Assembly: GCA_038329965.1 (NCBI GenBank) | Contig: JBBQNN010000003.1 | Location: 1 to 64,000 of the forward strand | Direction: 5' to 3' | Length of the DNA stretch: 64,000 bases | Source: QHCA01 sp003244095 | GTDB taxonomy: Bacteria; Actinomycetota; Actinomycetes; Mycobacteriales; QHCA01 | Program-made: the position numbers and the translations under genes | In this document: piece after piece, positions 42,445-50,327 of the stretch | Numbering within the stretch: position 1 is the stretch's first letter | Layout of the letters: each line of letters begins with the position of its first letter | Notes under the pieces: model-generated | The model's input: only the letters and a program-made list of their open reading frames with translations | What the model was told of the DNA's origin: nothing | Databases searched by the model: none

Positions 42445-44442
42445 GTGCCGTACCCGTCGACCCCCGAGGCGCGCGACCCGTCCTGGGTGATGCGCACCTA
42501 CGCAGGGCACTCCTCGGCCCGCGAGTCAAACGCCCTCTACCGCCGCAACCTCGGCAAGGGCCAGACCGGCCTGTCGGTCGCCTTCGACCTGCCGACGCAG
42601 ACCGGCTACGACCCCGACCACCCGCTGGCTCGTGGTGAGGTCGGCAAGGTCGGTGTCCCGATCGCCCATCTCGGCGACCTGCGAGCGCTGTTCGACGGCA
42701 TCCCGCTGGAGGAGACCAACACCTCCATGACGATCAACGCGACCGCGATGTGGCTGCTGGCGCTCTACCAGGTCGTCGCCGACGAGCAGGGCGCCGACGT
42801 CGCCGCCCTGGTGGGGACCACCCAGAACGACATCATCAAGGAGTACCTCTCCCGCGGGACCTATGCATTCCCGCCCGGCCCGTCGCTGCGGTTGACCACC
42901 GACACGGTCGCCTACGCGGTCACCCGGATGCCGAAGTGGAATCCGATCAACATCTGCTCCTACCACCTGCAGGAGGCCGGTGCCACGCCCGTGCAGGAGG
43001 TTGCCTATGCCCTGTGCACGGCAATCGCCGTACTGGATGCCGTACGCGACTCCGGGCAGGTGGCCGCCGATCAGATGGGTGCCGTCGTAGCCCGCATCTC
43101 ATTCTTCGTCAACGCCGGCGTGCGCTTCGTCGAGGAGATGTGCAAGATGCGCGCCTTCGTGGCGCTGTGGGACGAGCTCACGCAGTCACGCTACGGCGTC
43201 ACCGATCCCCGGCAGCGCCGCCTGCGCTACGGCGTGCAGGTCAACTCGCTGGGGCTGACCGAGGCGCAGCCGGAGAACAACGTCGCGCGGATCGTGCTGG
43301 AGATGCTCGGCGTCACGCTGTCCCGCGATGCCCGCGCACGCGCGGTCCAACTGCCCGCGTGGAACGAAGCCCTCGGACTGCCCCGTCCGTGGGATCAGCA
43401 GTGGTCGTTGCGGTTGCAGCAGGTGCTGGCCTTCGAAAGTGACCTGCTCGAGTACGACGACCTCTTCGCCGGCTCACCGGTCGTCGAGGCCAAGGTGGCC
43501 TCGATCATGGCGGGCGCGCGGGCCGAGATCGACCGCGTGCAGGCGATGGGCGGGGCGGTGGCGGCGGTCGAAAGCGGTTACATGAAGACCGAGCTGGTGG
43601 GCTCGCTGGCCGAGCACCGGCGGCGGGTGGAGGCCGGCGAGGACGTGGTGGTAGGGGTCAACCGGTTCACCACCACCGAGCCCAACCCACTGGTGGCCGA
43701 CCTCGACACGGCGGTCCAGACGGTGGACCCGGCAGTGGAGCAGGCGGCGATCGACGCGCTGGCCGGGTGGCGGGCCGGCCGCGACGCCGACGAGGTCGAC
43801 GCCGCGCTGGTCGAGCTGGGCGACGGGGCCAAGACCGAAGGCAACCTGATGGAGGCGACGCTGCGCTGCGCCCGGGCCGGCGTGACCACGGGGGAGTGGG
43901 CGCAGGCGCTGCGGGAGGTGTTCGGTGAGTACCGTGCCCCGACCGGCGTCTCAGGTACCGCGGGCGGCGGCGGGTCCGGAGCGGCCTTGGCGGCCGTCCG
44001 GGAGCGGGTCCGATCTACCGGCACCGAGCTGGGCGTCCACCTGAAGATGCTGGTCGGCAAGCCCGGCCTCGACGGGCACTCCAACGGTGCCGAGCAGATC
44101 GCCGTCCGGGCCCGCGACGCCGGCTTCGAGGTCGTCTACCCGGGCATCCGGCTCACCCCGGCCCAGATCGTGGCGACCGCGGTGGAGGAGGACGTACACG
44201 TCGTCGGGCTCTCGGTGCTCTCCGGATCGCACCTGGGGGTCGTACCCGACGTCATCGACGGGTTGCGCGTGGCCGGGCTCGGTGACGTCCCGGTGATCGT
44301 CGGCGGCATCATCCCGGCCGCCGACGCCGAGGTGCTGCGCGCCCGCGGCGTCGCCCAGGTGTTCACGCCGAAGGACTACGAGCTCACCGAGATCATGGAC
44401 GCCATCGTCGATGTGATCCGCGCCGCCAACGGCCTGGACTGA
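42445..44442 (+). CDS. ecm: Ethylmalonyl-CoA mutase, B12-dependent
   Basis: The 665-residue single-chain mutase has a TIM-barrel substrate domain (about 10-510) and a C-terminal B12 domain (about 530-660). The cobalt-ligating H545 lies in GLDGHSNGAEQIA. The NGAEQIA ending is characteristic of ethylmalonyl-CoA mutase; methylmalonyl-CoA mutases have DRGAKVIA. It converts (2R)-ethylmalonyl-CoA to (2S)-methylsuccinyl-CoA in acetyl-CoA assimilation. ccr, which makes its precursor, lies at the window end, and a B12 adenosyltransferase is at 27351-27929. Confidence 0.9.
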   Translation: MPYPSTPEARDPSWVMRTYAGHSSARESNALYRRNLGKGQTGLSVAFDLPTQTGYDPDHPLARGEVGKVGVPIAHLGDLRALFDGIPLEETNTSMTINATAMWLLALYQVVADEQGADVAALVGTTQNDIIKEYLSRGTYAFPPGPSLRLTTDTVAYAVTRMPKWNPINICSYHLQEAGATPVQEVAYALCTAIAVLDAVRDSGQVAADQMGAVVARISFFVNAGVRFVEEMCKMRAFVALWDELTQSRYGVTDPRQRRLRYGVQVNSLGLTEAQPENNVARIVLEMLGVTLSRDARARAVQLPAWNEALGLPRPWDQQWSLRLQQVLAFESDLLEYDDLFAGSPVVEAKVASIMAGARAEIDRVQAMGGAVAAVESGYMKTELVGSLAEHRRRVEAGEDVVVGVNRFTTTEPNPLVADLDTAVQTVDPAVEQAAIDALAGWRAGRDADEVDAALVELGDGAKTEGNLMEATLRCARAGVTTGEWAQALREVFGEYRAPTGVSGTAGGGGSGAALAAVRERVRSTGTELGVHLKMLVGKPGLDGHSNGAEQIAVRARDAGFEVVYPGIRLTPAQIVATAVEEDVHVVGLSVLSGSHLGVVPDVIDGLRVAGLGDVPVIVGGIIPAADAEVLRARGVAQVFTPKDYELTEIMDAIVDVIRAANGLD

Positions 44443-44454
44443 CCGGCCCCCGCC

Positions 44455-45324
44455 GTGCCGTCGCAGCGGGACGCCGTCGTCACGTACTACAACGGGACCC
44501 GCTGGGACTACCGGCACCTGTGGGGCAGCCGGCGCTCTCTGGCGATGCATTTCGGCTACTACGCCGACGGCGTGCGCAGCCACCAGAAGGCGGTGCGGCA
44601 GATGAACGCCGCGCTCGCCGCTCAGGTCGGGATCACCGAGTCCGACCGCGTGCTCGACGCCGGCTGCGGGTTGGGCGGCAGCTCCCTGTGGCTCGCCGAG
44701 CACGTCGGCGGCCAGGTGACCGGGGTCAACGTCACGGCGTTCCAGGTCGAGACCGCTCGACGCGTTGCCGAGCAGCGGCCTCTCGGAACGCGCGCCCGCT
44801 TCGAGTTGGCCGACTATGCCCGCACTCCCTTCACCGATGGCGCGTTCACCGTCATGTGGGCACTGGAGAGTGTCGTACACGCAGAGTCCAGGGCTGACGT
44901 CCTGGCCGAGGCATACCGGTTGCTGGCTCCCGGCGGCCGGCTGATCCTGGCCGAGAACGTCCTGCGCTCCACCCCGCCGGTGACAGCACAGGACCGGCAG
45001 ACCATTGCGCCGTGGCTGGACGGCTGGGCGATGCCGAGCCTGGTCACCGATATCGAGTACGTCGACCTGCTCCAGCGGGCGGGTTTCGAGCGGATCGAGG
45101 TCATCGACTGGACGCGGTACGTCGCGCCGTCGCTGGTCCGCATCGGGCGGATCGCCAGGGCGGCGCGGCCGTTCGTCCTGCCGCTGCAGCGGGCCGGGCT
45201 TCTCAGCCGGGTGCAACAGGGCAACGCGGACGCGCCGCGTGCGCAGGTCGAGGCGTTGCGCCTCGGCCTGTGGTGCTACCTGGTGCTCACCGCCGTACGA
45301 CAGGAGGGGGCTCCGGTCAGGTGA
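44455..45324 (+). CDS. SAM-dependent methyltransferase, Erg6/tocopherol type
   Basis: The 289-residue class I methyltransferase has AdoMet motif I VLDAGCGLGGSSLWLAEH. It resembles small-molecule C- or O-methyltransferases acting on lipids and quinols (motif post-I TGVNVTAFQVETAR, then ESVVHAESRADVLAEAYRLL). The C-terminal region is hydrophobic, in keeping with a lipophilic substrate. The GTG start is 12 nt after ecm, so the two are probably co-transcribed. The substrate is unknown. Confidence 0.82.
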   Translation: MPSQRDAVVTYYNGTRWDYRHLWGSRRSLAMHFGYYADGVRSHQKAVRQMNAALAAQVGITESDRVLDAGCGLGGSSLWLAEHVGGQVTGVNVTAFQVETARRVAEQRPLGTRARFELADYARTPFTDGAFTVMWALESVVHAESRADVLAEAYRLLAPGGRLILAENVLRSTPPVTAQDRQTIAPWLDGWAMPSLVTDIEYVDLLQRAGFERIEVIDWTRYVAPSLVRIGRIARAARPFVLPLQRAGLLSRVQQGNADAPRAQVEALRLGLWCYLVLTAVRQEGAPVR

Positions 45325-45468
45325 CCGCGGGGCGATCACGACACAGCCCGCCGCGCGCAACGGCCGGCCCCGGCTGTTGCTGTCCATCGAGCATCTGCCC
45401 AAGACCGCTCGCGGTGCGCTGTCTGGGCCAGCATGTGAACGGCACGTGTGGACGCAGTCCGATTTGCG

Positions 45469-45474
45469 TAGGCT
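45469..45474 (+). promoter_or_regulatory. -10 box of the toxin locus
   Basis: TAGGCT is 6 nt before ATG 45481, a leaderless arrangement. Nothing else was recognised in 45325-45468. Confidence 0.6.
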
Positions 45475-45480
45475 GAGGTC

Positions 45481-45822
45481 ATGGCAACCGATGGATTCGT
45501 GGCCGACTACACGGAGCTGGCCCGGCTGGCCGGCGAGGTGCTCAAGGCAGCCGACGGCATCAGCAGCGGCATCCGTGCGAGCCGGGCGCCGCTGACGGTA
45601 GCCCCCGCCGCGTTCGGAGACTCCTCTGCCGGCCCGGCCGTGCACAGCGCCCATCTGGCCGTCGTCGAGCAGGGCGGCACCACCAACGAAAGGCTCGTGG
45701 AGGTGCTGGAAGGCGATGTCGACCGCCTCTACCGGGTGGCGTTCGCCTATCAGAAGATCGACCAGGATGCCGCCGACCGGCTCTGCCGCGGCCACCGGAT
45801 GGGCGGGCCGACGCCATGCTGA
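45481..45822 (+). CDS. EspC/WXG100-like small helical protein
   Basis: The 113-residue protein is mainly two amphipathic helices (about 8-35 and 55-100) around a short loop with FGDSSAGPAV. It resembles the EspC family of type VII (ESX) secretion substrates or chaperones, though without a clear YxxxD/E tail. It overlaps the next gene by 7 nt, and that gene begins with its own WXG100-like domain. EspC-like partners commonly precede ESX-exported toxins. No ESX machinery is in the window. Confidence 0.6.
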   Translation: MATDGFVADYTELARLAGEVLKAADGISSGIRASRAPLTVAPAAFGDSSAGPAVHSAHLAVVEQGGTTNERLVEVLEGDVDRLYRVAFAYQKIDQDAADRLCRGHRMGGPTPC

Positions 45823-46400
45823 TCAGGGACGAGATCATCACGGGTCAGAGCGCCGGCCGGCCTCCGTCGGGTGCGCCAGCCGTCCCGCTGCCGCCACCGC
45901 CGCCGATCACGACGACGAACCTCTGGGACCTCAAGGCCGACCCGGCCGCGGTGCGGCAGGCAGCACAGGGCTGGAGCGATGTGGCCACGGCGGCGCGCAC
46001 CAATGCCCGCGCGGTCGAGGCAGCCGTTCTTCGCGTCTATGCCAAGCACTGGGTCGGCGCGGCGGCCGAGAGCTACAACAGGCACCAGGTGCGGCTCACC
46101 GACGACATCGAGCAGTCCAGCGGGCTGGTCGACCGCGCGGCCATTGCGCTGGAGGCAGTTGCCTCGGCACTCAGCAACTCCCAGAGCCGGCTGAACGACA
46201 GCTGGGACAAGGTCACGGCGAAGTGCCCCGTCGACGTCAGCGGCGGCAACGTCACCTTCCGGCCGGCCACCGACCAGGTCGTCGCCGCGGTGACCGCGGC
46301 CATCCAGGAGGCCGATCAGATCCGATCCACCCTCGACGACAGCCTGGTCAACGACGTGCGCGAGCTGGCGAGGAGGCGACGACCGCATCCTGGCCGGTGA
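45816..46400 (+). CDS. WXG100-like N-terminal part of an RTX-M91 toxin
   Basis: The 194-residue reading has a Pro-rich leader (about 15-35). A helical WXG100-like domain follows, with KHWVGAAAESYNRHQ at the helical turn (about 73-87, WVG in the WXG place), and then two more helices to about 180. It ends abruptly in RRRRPHPGR. The run AGG AGG CGA CGA (46371-46382) precedes a TGA at 46398. In the +1 frame the RTX repeats begin at exactly this point. The natural product is probably longer, reached by +1 frameshifting or interrupted by mutation. Confidence 0.7.
   Translation: MLIRDEIITGQSAGRPPSGAPAVPLPPPPPITTTNLWDLKADPAAVRQAAQGWSDVATAARTNARAVEAAVLRVYAKHWVGAAAESYNRHQVRLTDDIEQSSGLVDRAAIALEAVASALSNSQSRLNDSWDKVTAKCPVDVSGGNVTFRPATDQVVAAVTAAIQEADQIRSTLDDSLVNDVRELARRRRPHPGR
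46368..46400 (+). promoter_or_regulatory. Candidate +1 frameshift site (AGG-AGG-CGA-CGA)
   Basis: In frame 0 the codons are GCG AGG AGG CGA CGA CCG CAT CCT GGC CGG TGA. Skipping A46374 gives GGC GAC GAC CGC ATC, the start of the RTX repeats. AGG-AGG pairs are known +1 shift sites in E. coli when the cognate tRNA is scarce, and AGG and CGA are expected to be rare in this genome. Confidence 0.5.
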
Positions 46401-46440
46401 CGGCAACGACACCGTCCAGGCAGGCGCCGGAACCGACACC

Positions 46441-47403
46441 GTGAGCGGTGGCGCCGGCCGTGACTACATCGACGGCCAGGCCGGCGACGACGTCCTGCGG
46501 GGCGGATCGGGCAACGACACGGTCTACGGCATGTCGGGAAACGACCAGATCTCAGGTGGCGACGGGCAGGACTACCTCGAAGGCGCGACCGGTGACGACT
46601 CGATCGACGGTGGGGCCGGCAACGACATGATCTCCGGTGGTCGCGGCGACGACGTCATCCGTGCCGGCGCGGGCAACGACGTGGTCTACGGCGGCGCGGG
46701 CACTGACACGGTGGCCGGAGGGAGCGGCAACGACACCGCCTACGTTCAGTCCGGTGATCAGGTGGACACGGAGAAGACCGTCACCGTCGAGATAAGGGAT
46801 GTCGGCAACACGATCCGGGTCGAAGGGTCACCCGAATTCGTGGAGCGGGTGCAGGCCGACCTGGACATGCTGCGTTCGTCGCCGCGGGGGCAACTCATGC
46901 TCGCCCAGATGGACAGGGTCCACAACGAGACCGGCGCCATCGCCAAGGACTGGCCGGTGCTCGGCGGCCTGGCCTACCAGGGTGACACGATCAGGATCGT
47001 CGAGACGACCGATGCCAACGGATACGCCAGCGACGACCAGGGTGTCCTCGACCAGGTGTTCAATCACAACAACTACAAGATCCAGTACGACCCGAGGTTC
47101 CAGACGATCGCCGACGGGCCACCCGTCACCGTCCTCTACCACGAGATGGCGCACGTCTACGACTTCAGCCACGATACGTCGGCGGACGGCAGCTACGACA
47201 ATCCGGCGAACCCCGACCAGATGTATGACAGTCACGGCCATCTGGTCGGAGTGCCCAACGACGAGCGGGAGGCGGTCGGCCTGCCGATCGACCCCGATGG
47301 AGACGGCCACTACGAGATCGACCCCGATCATCCCTTCGACTACACAGAGAACGGACTGCGTGACGAGCTGGGCGCTCCGCAGCGCCCCAAGTACGGATTC
47401 TGA
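46441..47403 (+). CDS. RTX repeats and M91-type zinc metalloprotease toxin domain
   Basis: The repeats read back without a stop to 46375, so this is not a normal gene start; GTG 46441 is only the first possible start in frame. About 14 nonapeptides of the form GNDxVxGGx bind calcium in RTX proteins. After a linker, HEMAHVYD (H234 and H238 counted from 46441) is an HExxH zinc site, and NDEREAVGLPID downstream resembles the conserved segment of M91 (NleD-like) peptidases. Joined to the WXG100-like part by a +1 shift, the protein would have 528 residues. It would fit a type VII-exported polymorphic toxin. The next gene overlaps its stop. Confidence 0.75.
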   Translation: MSGGAGRDYIDGQAGDDVLRGGSGNDTVYGMSGNDQISGGDGQDYLEGATGDDSIDGGAGNDMISGGRGDDVIRAGAGNDVVYGGAGTDTVAGGSGNDTAYVQSGDQVDTEKTVTVEIRDVGNTIRVEGSPEFVERVQADLDMLRSSPRGQLMLAQMDRVHNETGAIAKDWPVLGGLAYQGDTIRIVETTDANGYASDDQGVLDQVFNHNNYKIQYDPRFQTIADGPPVTVLYHEMAHVYDFSHDTSADGSYDNPANPDQMYDSHGHLVGVPNDEREAVGLPIDPDGDGHYEIDPDHPFDYTENGLRDELGAPQRPKYGF

Positions 47404-48110
47404 TGGTAGGTCGGCACGGGCCGGGCGCGTTGTGGCGCTCCTGGCGGACTGCCTCTGTCGCCCTGATCGCGGCTGCCGCGGCTGCCGCGTGTGGCGGCCG
47501 TCCGTACACCGACTACGAGCCATCGGCGAAGGTGACCGGAGCGGGGCCGCGGCCCGAGGTGTCCTTCACCGCCGGCCTGACCGAGCGGTCGGGATCGGTG
47601 CAGATCACCTACCGGATCGTCAACACCGGTCCGGTGCCGCTGGTGATCTACGACGGTGCTCCCTCCGAGCACGGCGCGGCCACGTCCACGCTCGTGCCTG
47701 AGGCATACGTGACGGCGCGCGAGAACGGCACCGTCGAGATCGCCAGGCGCACCTTCCCGGTGCCGCCGGGGGTCCACCCGGTCGCGCTCGCGGTCCTGCG
47801 CGGCACCATCCTGCCTCCCGGCAAGACGGCGTCCGGCAGCTTCGCCGTCGCGTTGCCGCTGACCCCGCTGCGGCCGTACATGGGCTCGGCCGAGATCCGG
47901 CTTCCCGACCGGGTGGAGCGCCTGGTGTTCTGCCTGGGTGTCGTACGACAGGACGCATTGTCCGAGCGCCTGCGCGACGGGCTCCCGCAACCGGGCGGCA
48001 GTGCTGGACCGTCGCGGGACAGCCCGCTGTTCCCCCATCCCAGCCCGCAGTACCTGTTCTGCTCGTCCGAGCACCGGCTCACCGCCGCCGCGGTGTCGAC
48101 CGGGGAGTAG
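47403..48110 (+). CDS. Lipoprotein of unknown function, candidate immunity partner
   Basis: The 235-residue product has an Arg-containing n-region, an Ala-rich hydrophobic stretch and a lipobox ending at C30 (AAAACGG). The mature part looks like a beta-rich domain (VSFTAGLTERSGSVQITYRI, residues about 52-71) of a type I do not recognise. The ATG shares its first base with the stop of the protease gene, so production is coupled. A surface lipoprotein right after a secreted toxin gene could be its immunity protein, but nothing in the sequence proves this. Confidence 0.65.
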   Translation: MVGRHGPGALWRSWRTASVALIAAAAAAACGGRPYTDYEPSAKVTGAGPRPEVSFTAGLTERSGSVQITYRIVNTGPVPLVIYDGAPSEHGAATSTLVPEAYVTARENGTVEIARRTFPVPPGVHPVALAVLRGTILPPGKTASGSFAVALPLTPLRPYMGSAEIRLPDRVERLVFCLGVVRQDALSERLRDGLPQPGGSAGPSRDSPLFPHPSPQYLFCSSEHRLTAAAVSTGE

Positions 48111-48129
48111 CGGGCGCCTGCCCGACTGG

Positions 48130-48327
48130 TCGCCGCGTCGACCAACCCGTCCTTGATGCCGAGGAAGAGTGTGGCGGCGCGGCTGGTGACGCCGAGCCTG
48201 CGGTGGACGTGTGTGAAGTGGCGTTGACGGTCTTGGCTGATCTGCCAAGTTGCAAGGCCGCCCGACGGCTGGTCGCGCTACGGGCGACGAGGGCCAGCGC
48301 GGACCACTGCCGCCAGCCGCCATCCAC
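48130..48327 (-). pseudogene. LuxR-type HTH remnant, frameshifted
   Basis: On the minus strand one frame reads VARSATSRRAALQLGRSAKTVNA, here given in two overlapping parts: VARSATSRRAALQLGRS and GRSAKTVNA. A second frame continues HFTHVHRRLGVTSRAATLF and LGIKDGL. Together they make a LuxR/GerE helix-turn-helix with one single-base frameshift inside it. No upstream sensory or activator domain remains. The segment 48111-48377 contains nothing else I can identify. Confidence 0.55.
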
Positions 48328-48377
48328 CCAGCACCGGGCGTTCCTTGCGGTAACCCGCTGAGAACGAGACGGATTCG

Positions 48378-48836
48378 CTACGGCGACGGGAGCTGAGCAC
48401 GAATACGAGTGGCGATGTCGTCCATCTCGGCCGGTTGGACCGAGCGCTCCGGCGGGTGGCCGAGCGCTGCGAACGCGGCCGGCCCCCGTAGCTCCACCGG
48501 CTGATCACTCATCCGGGGGATGACGTGGAAGTGCAGATGGCTGAAACCTTCCGCTTCGGCGAACAGCGCGACATAGGTCTTGGTGCAGCCGATCGCGGCT
48601 TGCAGGGCGGCCGTCACGTCTCTCAGCAACCCGCCGAGCTCGGCGGCTGCCTCGGGTGCCAGGTCGGCAAGGGACTCGACGTGCACTTTCGGCAGCAGGA
48701 CCAGCCAGCCGGGCAGTGTAGTTCCGAACGCGTGTGCCAGGCGCCAGTGGTCGGTGTCCAGCACCCGTTCCCTCGGCGGCGCGGCCATACCAGCCGCCAT
48801 GCGCACGCACGAGTAACACACAGGCTGACCGGTCAT
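48378..48836 (-). CDS. HIT family protein
   Basis: The 152-residue protein carries the histidine triad HLHFHVIPR with H100, H102 and H104. The expected activity is hydrolysis of a nucleotide phosphoramidate or dinucleoside polyphosphate. A CYSC pair at residues 7-10 may bind zinc together with a His, as in several HIT proteins. ATG 48836 lies 8 nt after TAGGCT on the minus strand. It is distinct from the HIT-like protein in the atp operon, which lacks the third His. Confidence 0.85.
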   Translation of the reverse strand: MTGQPVCYSCVRMAAGMAAPPRERVLDTDHWRLAHAFGTTLPGWLVLLPKVHVESLADLAPEAAAELGGLLRDVTAALQAAIGCTKTYVALFAEAEGFSHLHFHVIPRMSDQPVELRGPAAFAALGHPPERSVQPAEMDDIATRIRAQLPSP

Positions 48837-48844
48837 GGCACGCG

Positions 48845-48850
48845 AGCCTA
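48845..48850 (-). promoter_or_regulatory. -10 box of the HIT gene
   Basis: TAGGCT on the minus strand is 8 nt before ATG 48836. The rest of 48851-49129 shows no recognisable gene. Confidence 0.5.
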
Positions 48851-49129
48851 GAGCGTCCTGGACGCGCCTGGCCCCGCAGGGCGGACATCCCCGATGGCCT
48901 CGGCCGTGATCCATGCCTCGTTGGTCCGGTCAGGACGTGTCTGGCGGGCCTGGATCAGTGGATGACGGCCGCGCACGCGCGGCGGCGGGTGATCCGTCGG
49001 CAAGGGCCACTATCGCCGCTGGTCATTCGAACCTCTATCGGGCCGATGCCCGGTGGCTGCGGACCGCGTGGCCGGCTGGGGGCGAGGCATGATCGACCAG
49101 TCGGGATTCCGCCCGATGCGGAGGCTCAC

Positions 49130-50026
49130 GTGGACCACGTACAGGTAGCCTGCGACGCTCGGGGTCCTGAGGTGAGGCTGTTCTTGGCAAAGGTCCAGCG
49201 GGTTACGTCGCGCAACGCCAGCTTCCAGCAGTGGCTGGCACTGCTCACCAATCGCACCAAGCGGCATCGCGCCGGCGAATTTCTGGTGCAGGGCGTTCGA
49301 CCGATCACCCTCGCCGTCCAGGCAGGCTGGCCGGTGCACACCCTGCTTTTCGACGTCGGCAGACCCTTGTCGCGCTGGGCGGCCGGCCTGATGGACAGGG
49401 TCGAGGCCCAGCAGGTCGCGGTCGGCACCGAGCTCATGTGGGCACTCGGCGGCAAGGACGACGACACGCCCGAGCTGCTCGCGGTGGTCGAGATACCTCC
49501 CGACGACCTCGATCGGATACCGGTGGACGAGTCCTTCATCGGGGCGGTCTTCGATCGGCCGGCCAGCCCGGGGAACATCGGCTCGCTGGTGCGATCGGTA
49601 GATGCGTTCGGCGGCTCGGGGGTCATCGTGAGCGGCCATGCCGCCGATCCGTACGACCCCAAGGCCGTGCGGGCGAGCACCGGCTCACTGTTCAGCGTTC
49701 CGGTGGTGCGCTCGCCGTCCAATCGGACCGTGCTCGACTGGGTGCAGGGCGTCCGGGACCGCGGTATCCCGCTTGCCGTCGTGGGCACGGACGAGAAGGG
49801 CGAGGTGGACATCGCCGATCACGACCTGACCGGCCCGTGCCTGATCCTGGTGGGCAACGAGACGAAGGGCCTGAGCGCCGGCTGGCGTGCGGCAGCTGAT
49901 CACACGGTGAAGATCCCGATGTCCGGATCGGCAACGTCGCTCAATGCGGCCAACGCCGCCACGGTGATGTTGTACGAGGCGGCCCGGCAACGCGGATGGG
50001 CGCCCCGCACGACGAGACCGGCTTAG
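49130..50026 (+). CDS. TrmH/SpoU family RNA methyltransferase
   Basis: This SPOUT-class enzyme is likely to 2'-O-methylate an rRNA or tRNA ribose. An N-terminal substrate-binding domain (NRTKRHRAGEFLVQGVRPI) precedes the three knot motifs: SPGNIGSLVRSVDAFG, LILVGNETKGL and MSGSATSLNAANAA. The target is unknown. GTG 49130 has GGAGG five bases upstream and yields 298 residues; GTG 49172 is the alternative. Its last 4 nt overlap the convergent small gene. Confidence 0.88.
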   Translation: MDHVQVACDARGPEVRLFLAKVQRVTSRNASFQQWLALLTNRTKRHRAGEFLVQGVRPITLAVQAGWPVHTLLFDVGRPLSRWAAGLMDRVEAQQVAVGTELMWALGGKDDDTPELLAVVEIPPDDLDRIPVDESFIGAVFDRPASPGNIGSLVRSVDAFGGSGVIVSGHAADPYDPKAVRASTGSLFSVPVVRSPSNRTVLDWVQGVRDRGIPLAVVGTDEKGEVDIADHDLTGPCLILVGNETKGLSAGWRAAADHTVKIPMSGSATSLNAANAATVMLYEAARQRGWAPRTTRPA

Positions 50027-50325
50027 AGGTCGTCGAGCCCGTACCCACCCGGGGGTGGCGGGGTCGGCTCGGCCGGCGTACCGCCCGTCGCTTCCGGGTG
50101 GGCCGCTACGTGCGCGTCGACCGCTGCGAGCGCCGCGGTCACCGCAGCGGCCGAGCCGCCGTGGCGCTGCTGCGTGTAGTAGGCCGCCCCGAGCTCGCGT
50201 ACGAGAGCGTCCGCCTGTCGCCGAGCCTGCATCTGGTTGGCCTTGGCCTGGCCCTGCGCGATGCTCTCCTGGGCCTTGACCGTGGCCTGGGCGGCTGCCC
50301 TCGCTGCCTTGTCGAGCAAGCTCAT
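50023..50325 (-). CDS. Small Ala-rich helical protein
   Basis: The 100-residue product is a long Ala/Gln-rich amphipathic helix (about 1-70, SLLDKAARAAAQATVKAQES) with a Pro-rich tail ending PPPPGGYGLDDL. No family is recognised. It starts 2 nt after the AIM24 gene stop and is surely co-transcribed with it, so it may act with that protein at the membrane. Confidence 0.65.
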   Translation of the reverse strand: MSLLDKAARAAAQATVKAQESIAQGQAKANQMQARRQADALVRELGAAYYTQQRHGGSAAAVTAALAAVDAHVAAHPEATGGTPAEPTPPPPGGYGLDDL

Positions 50326-50327
50326 CG

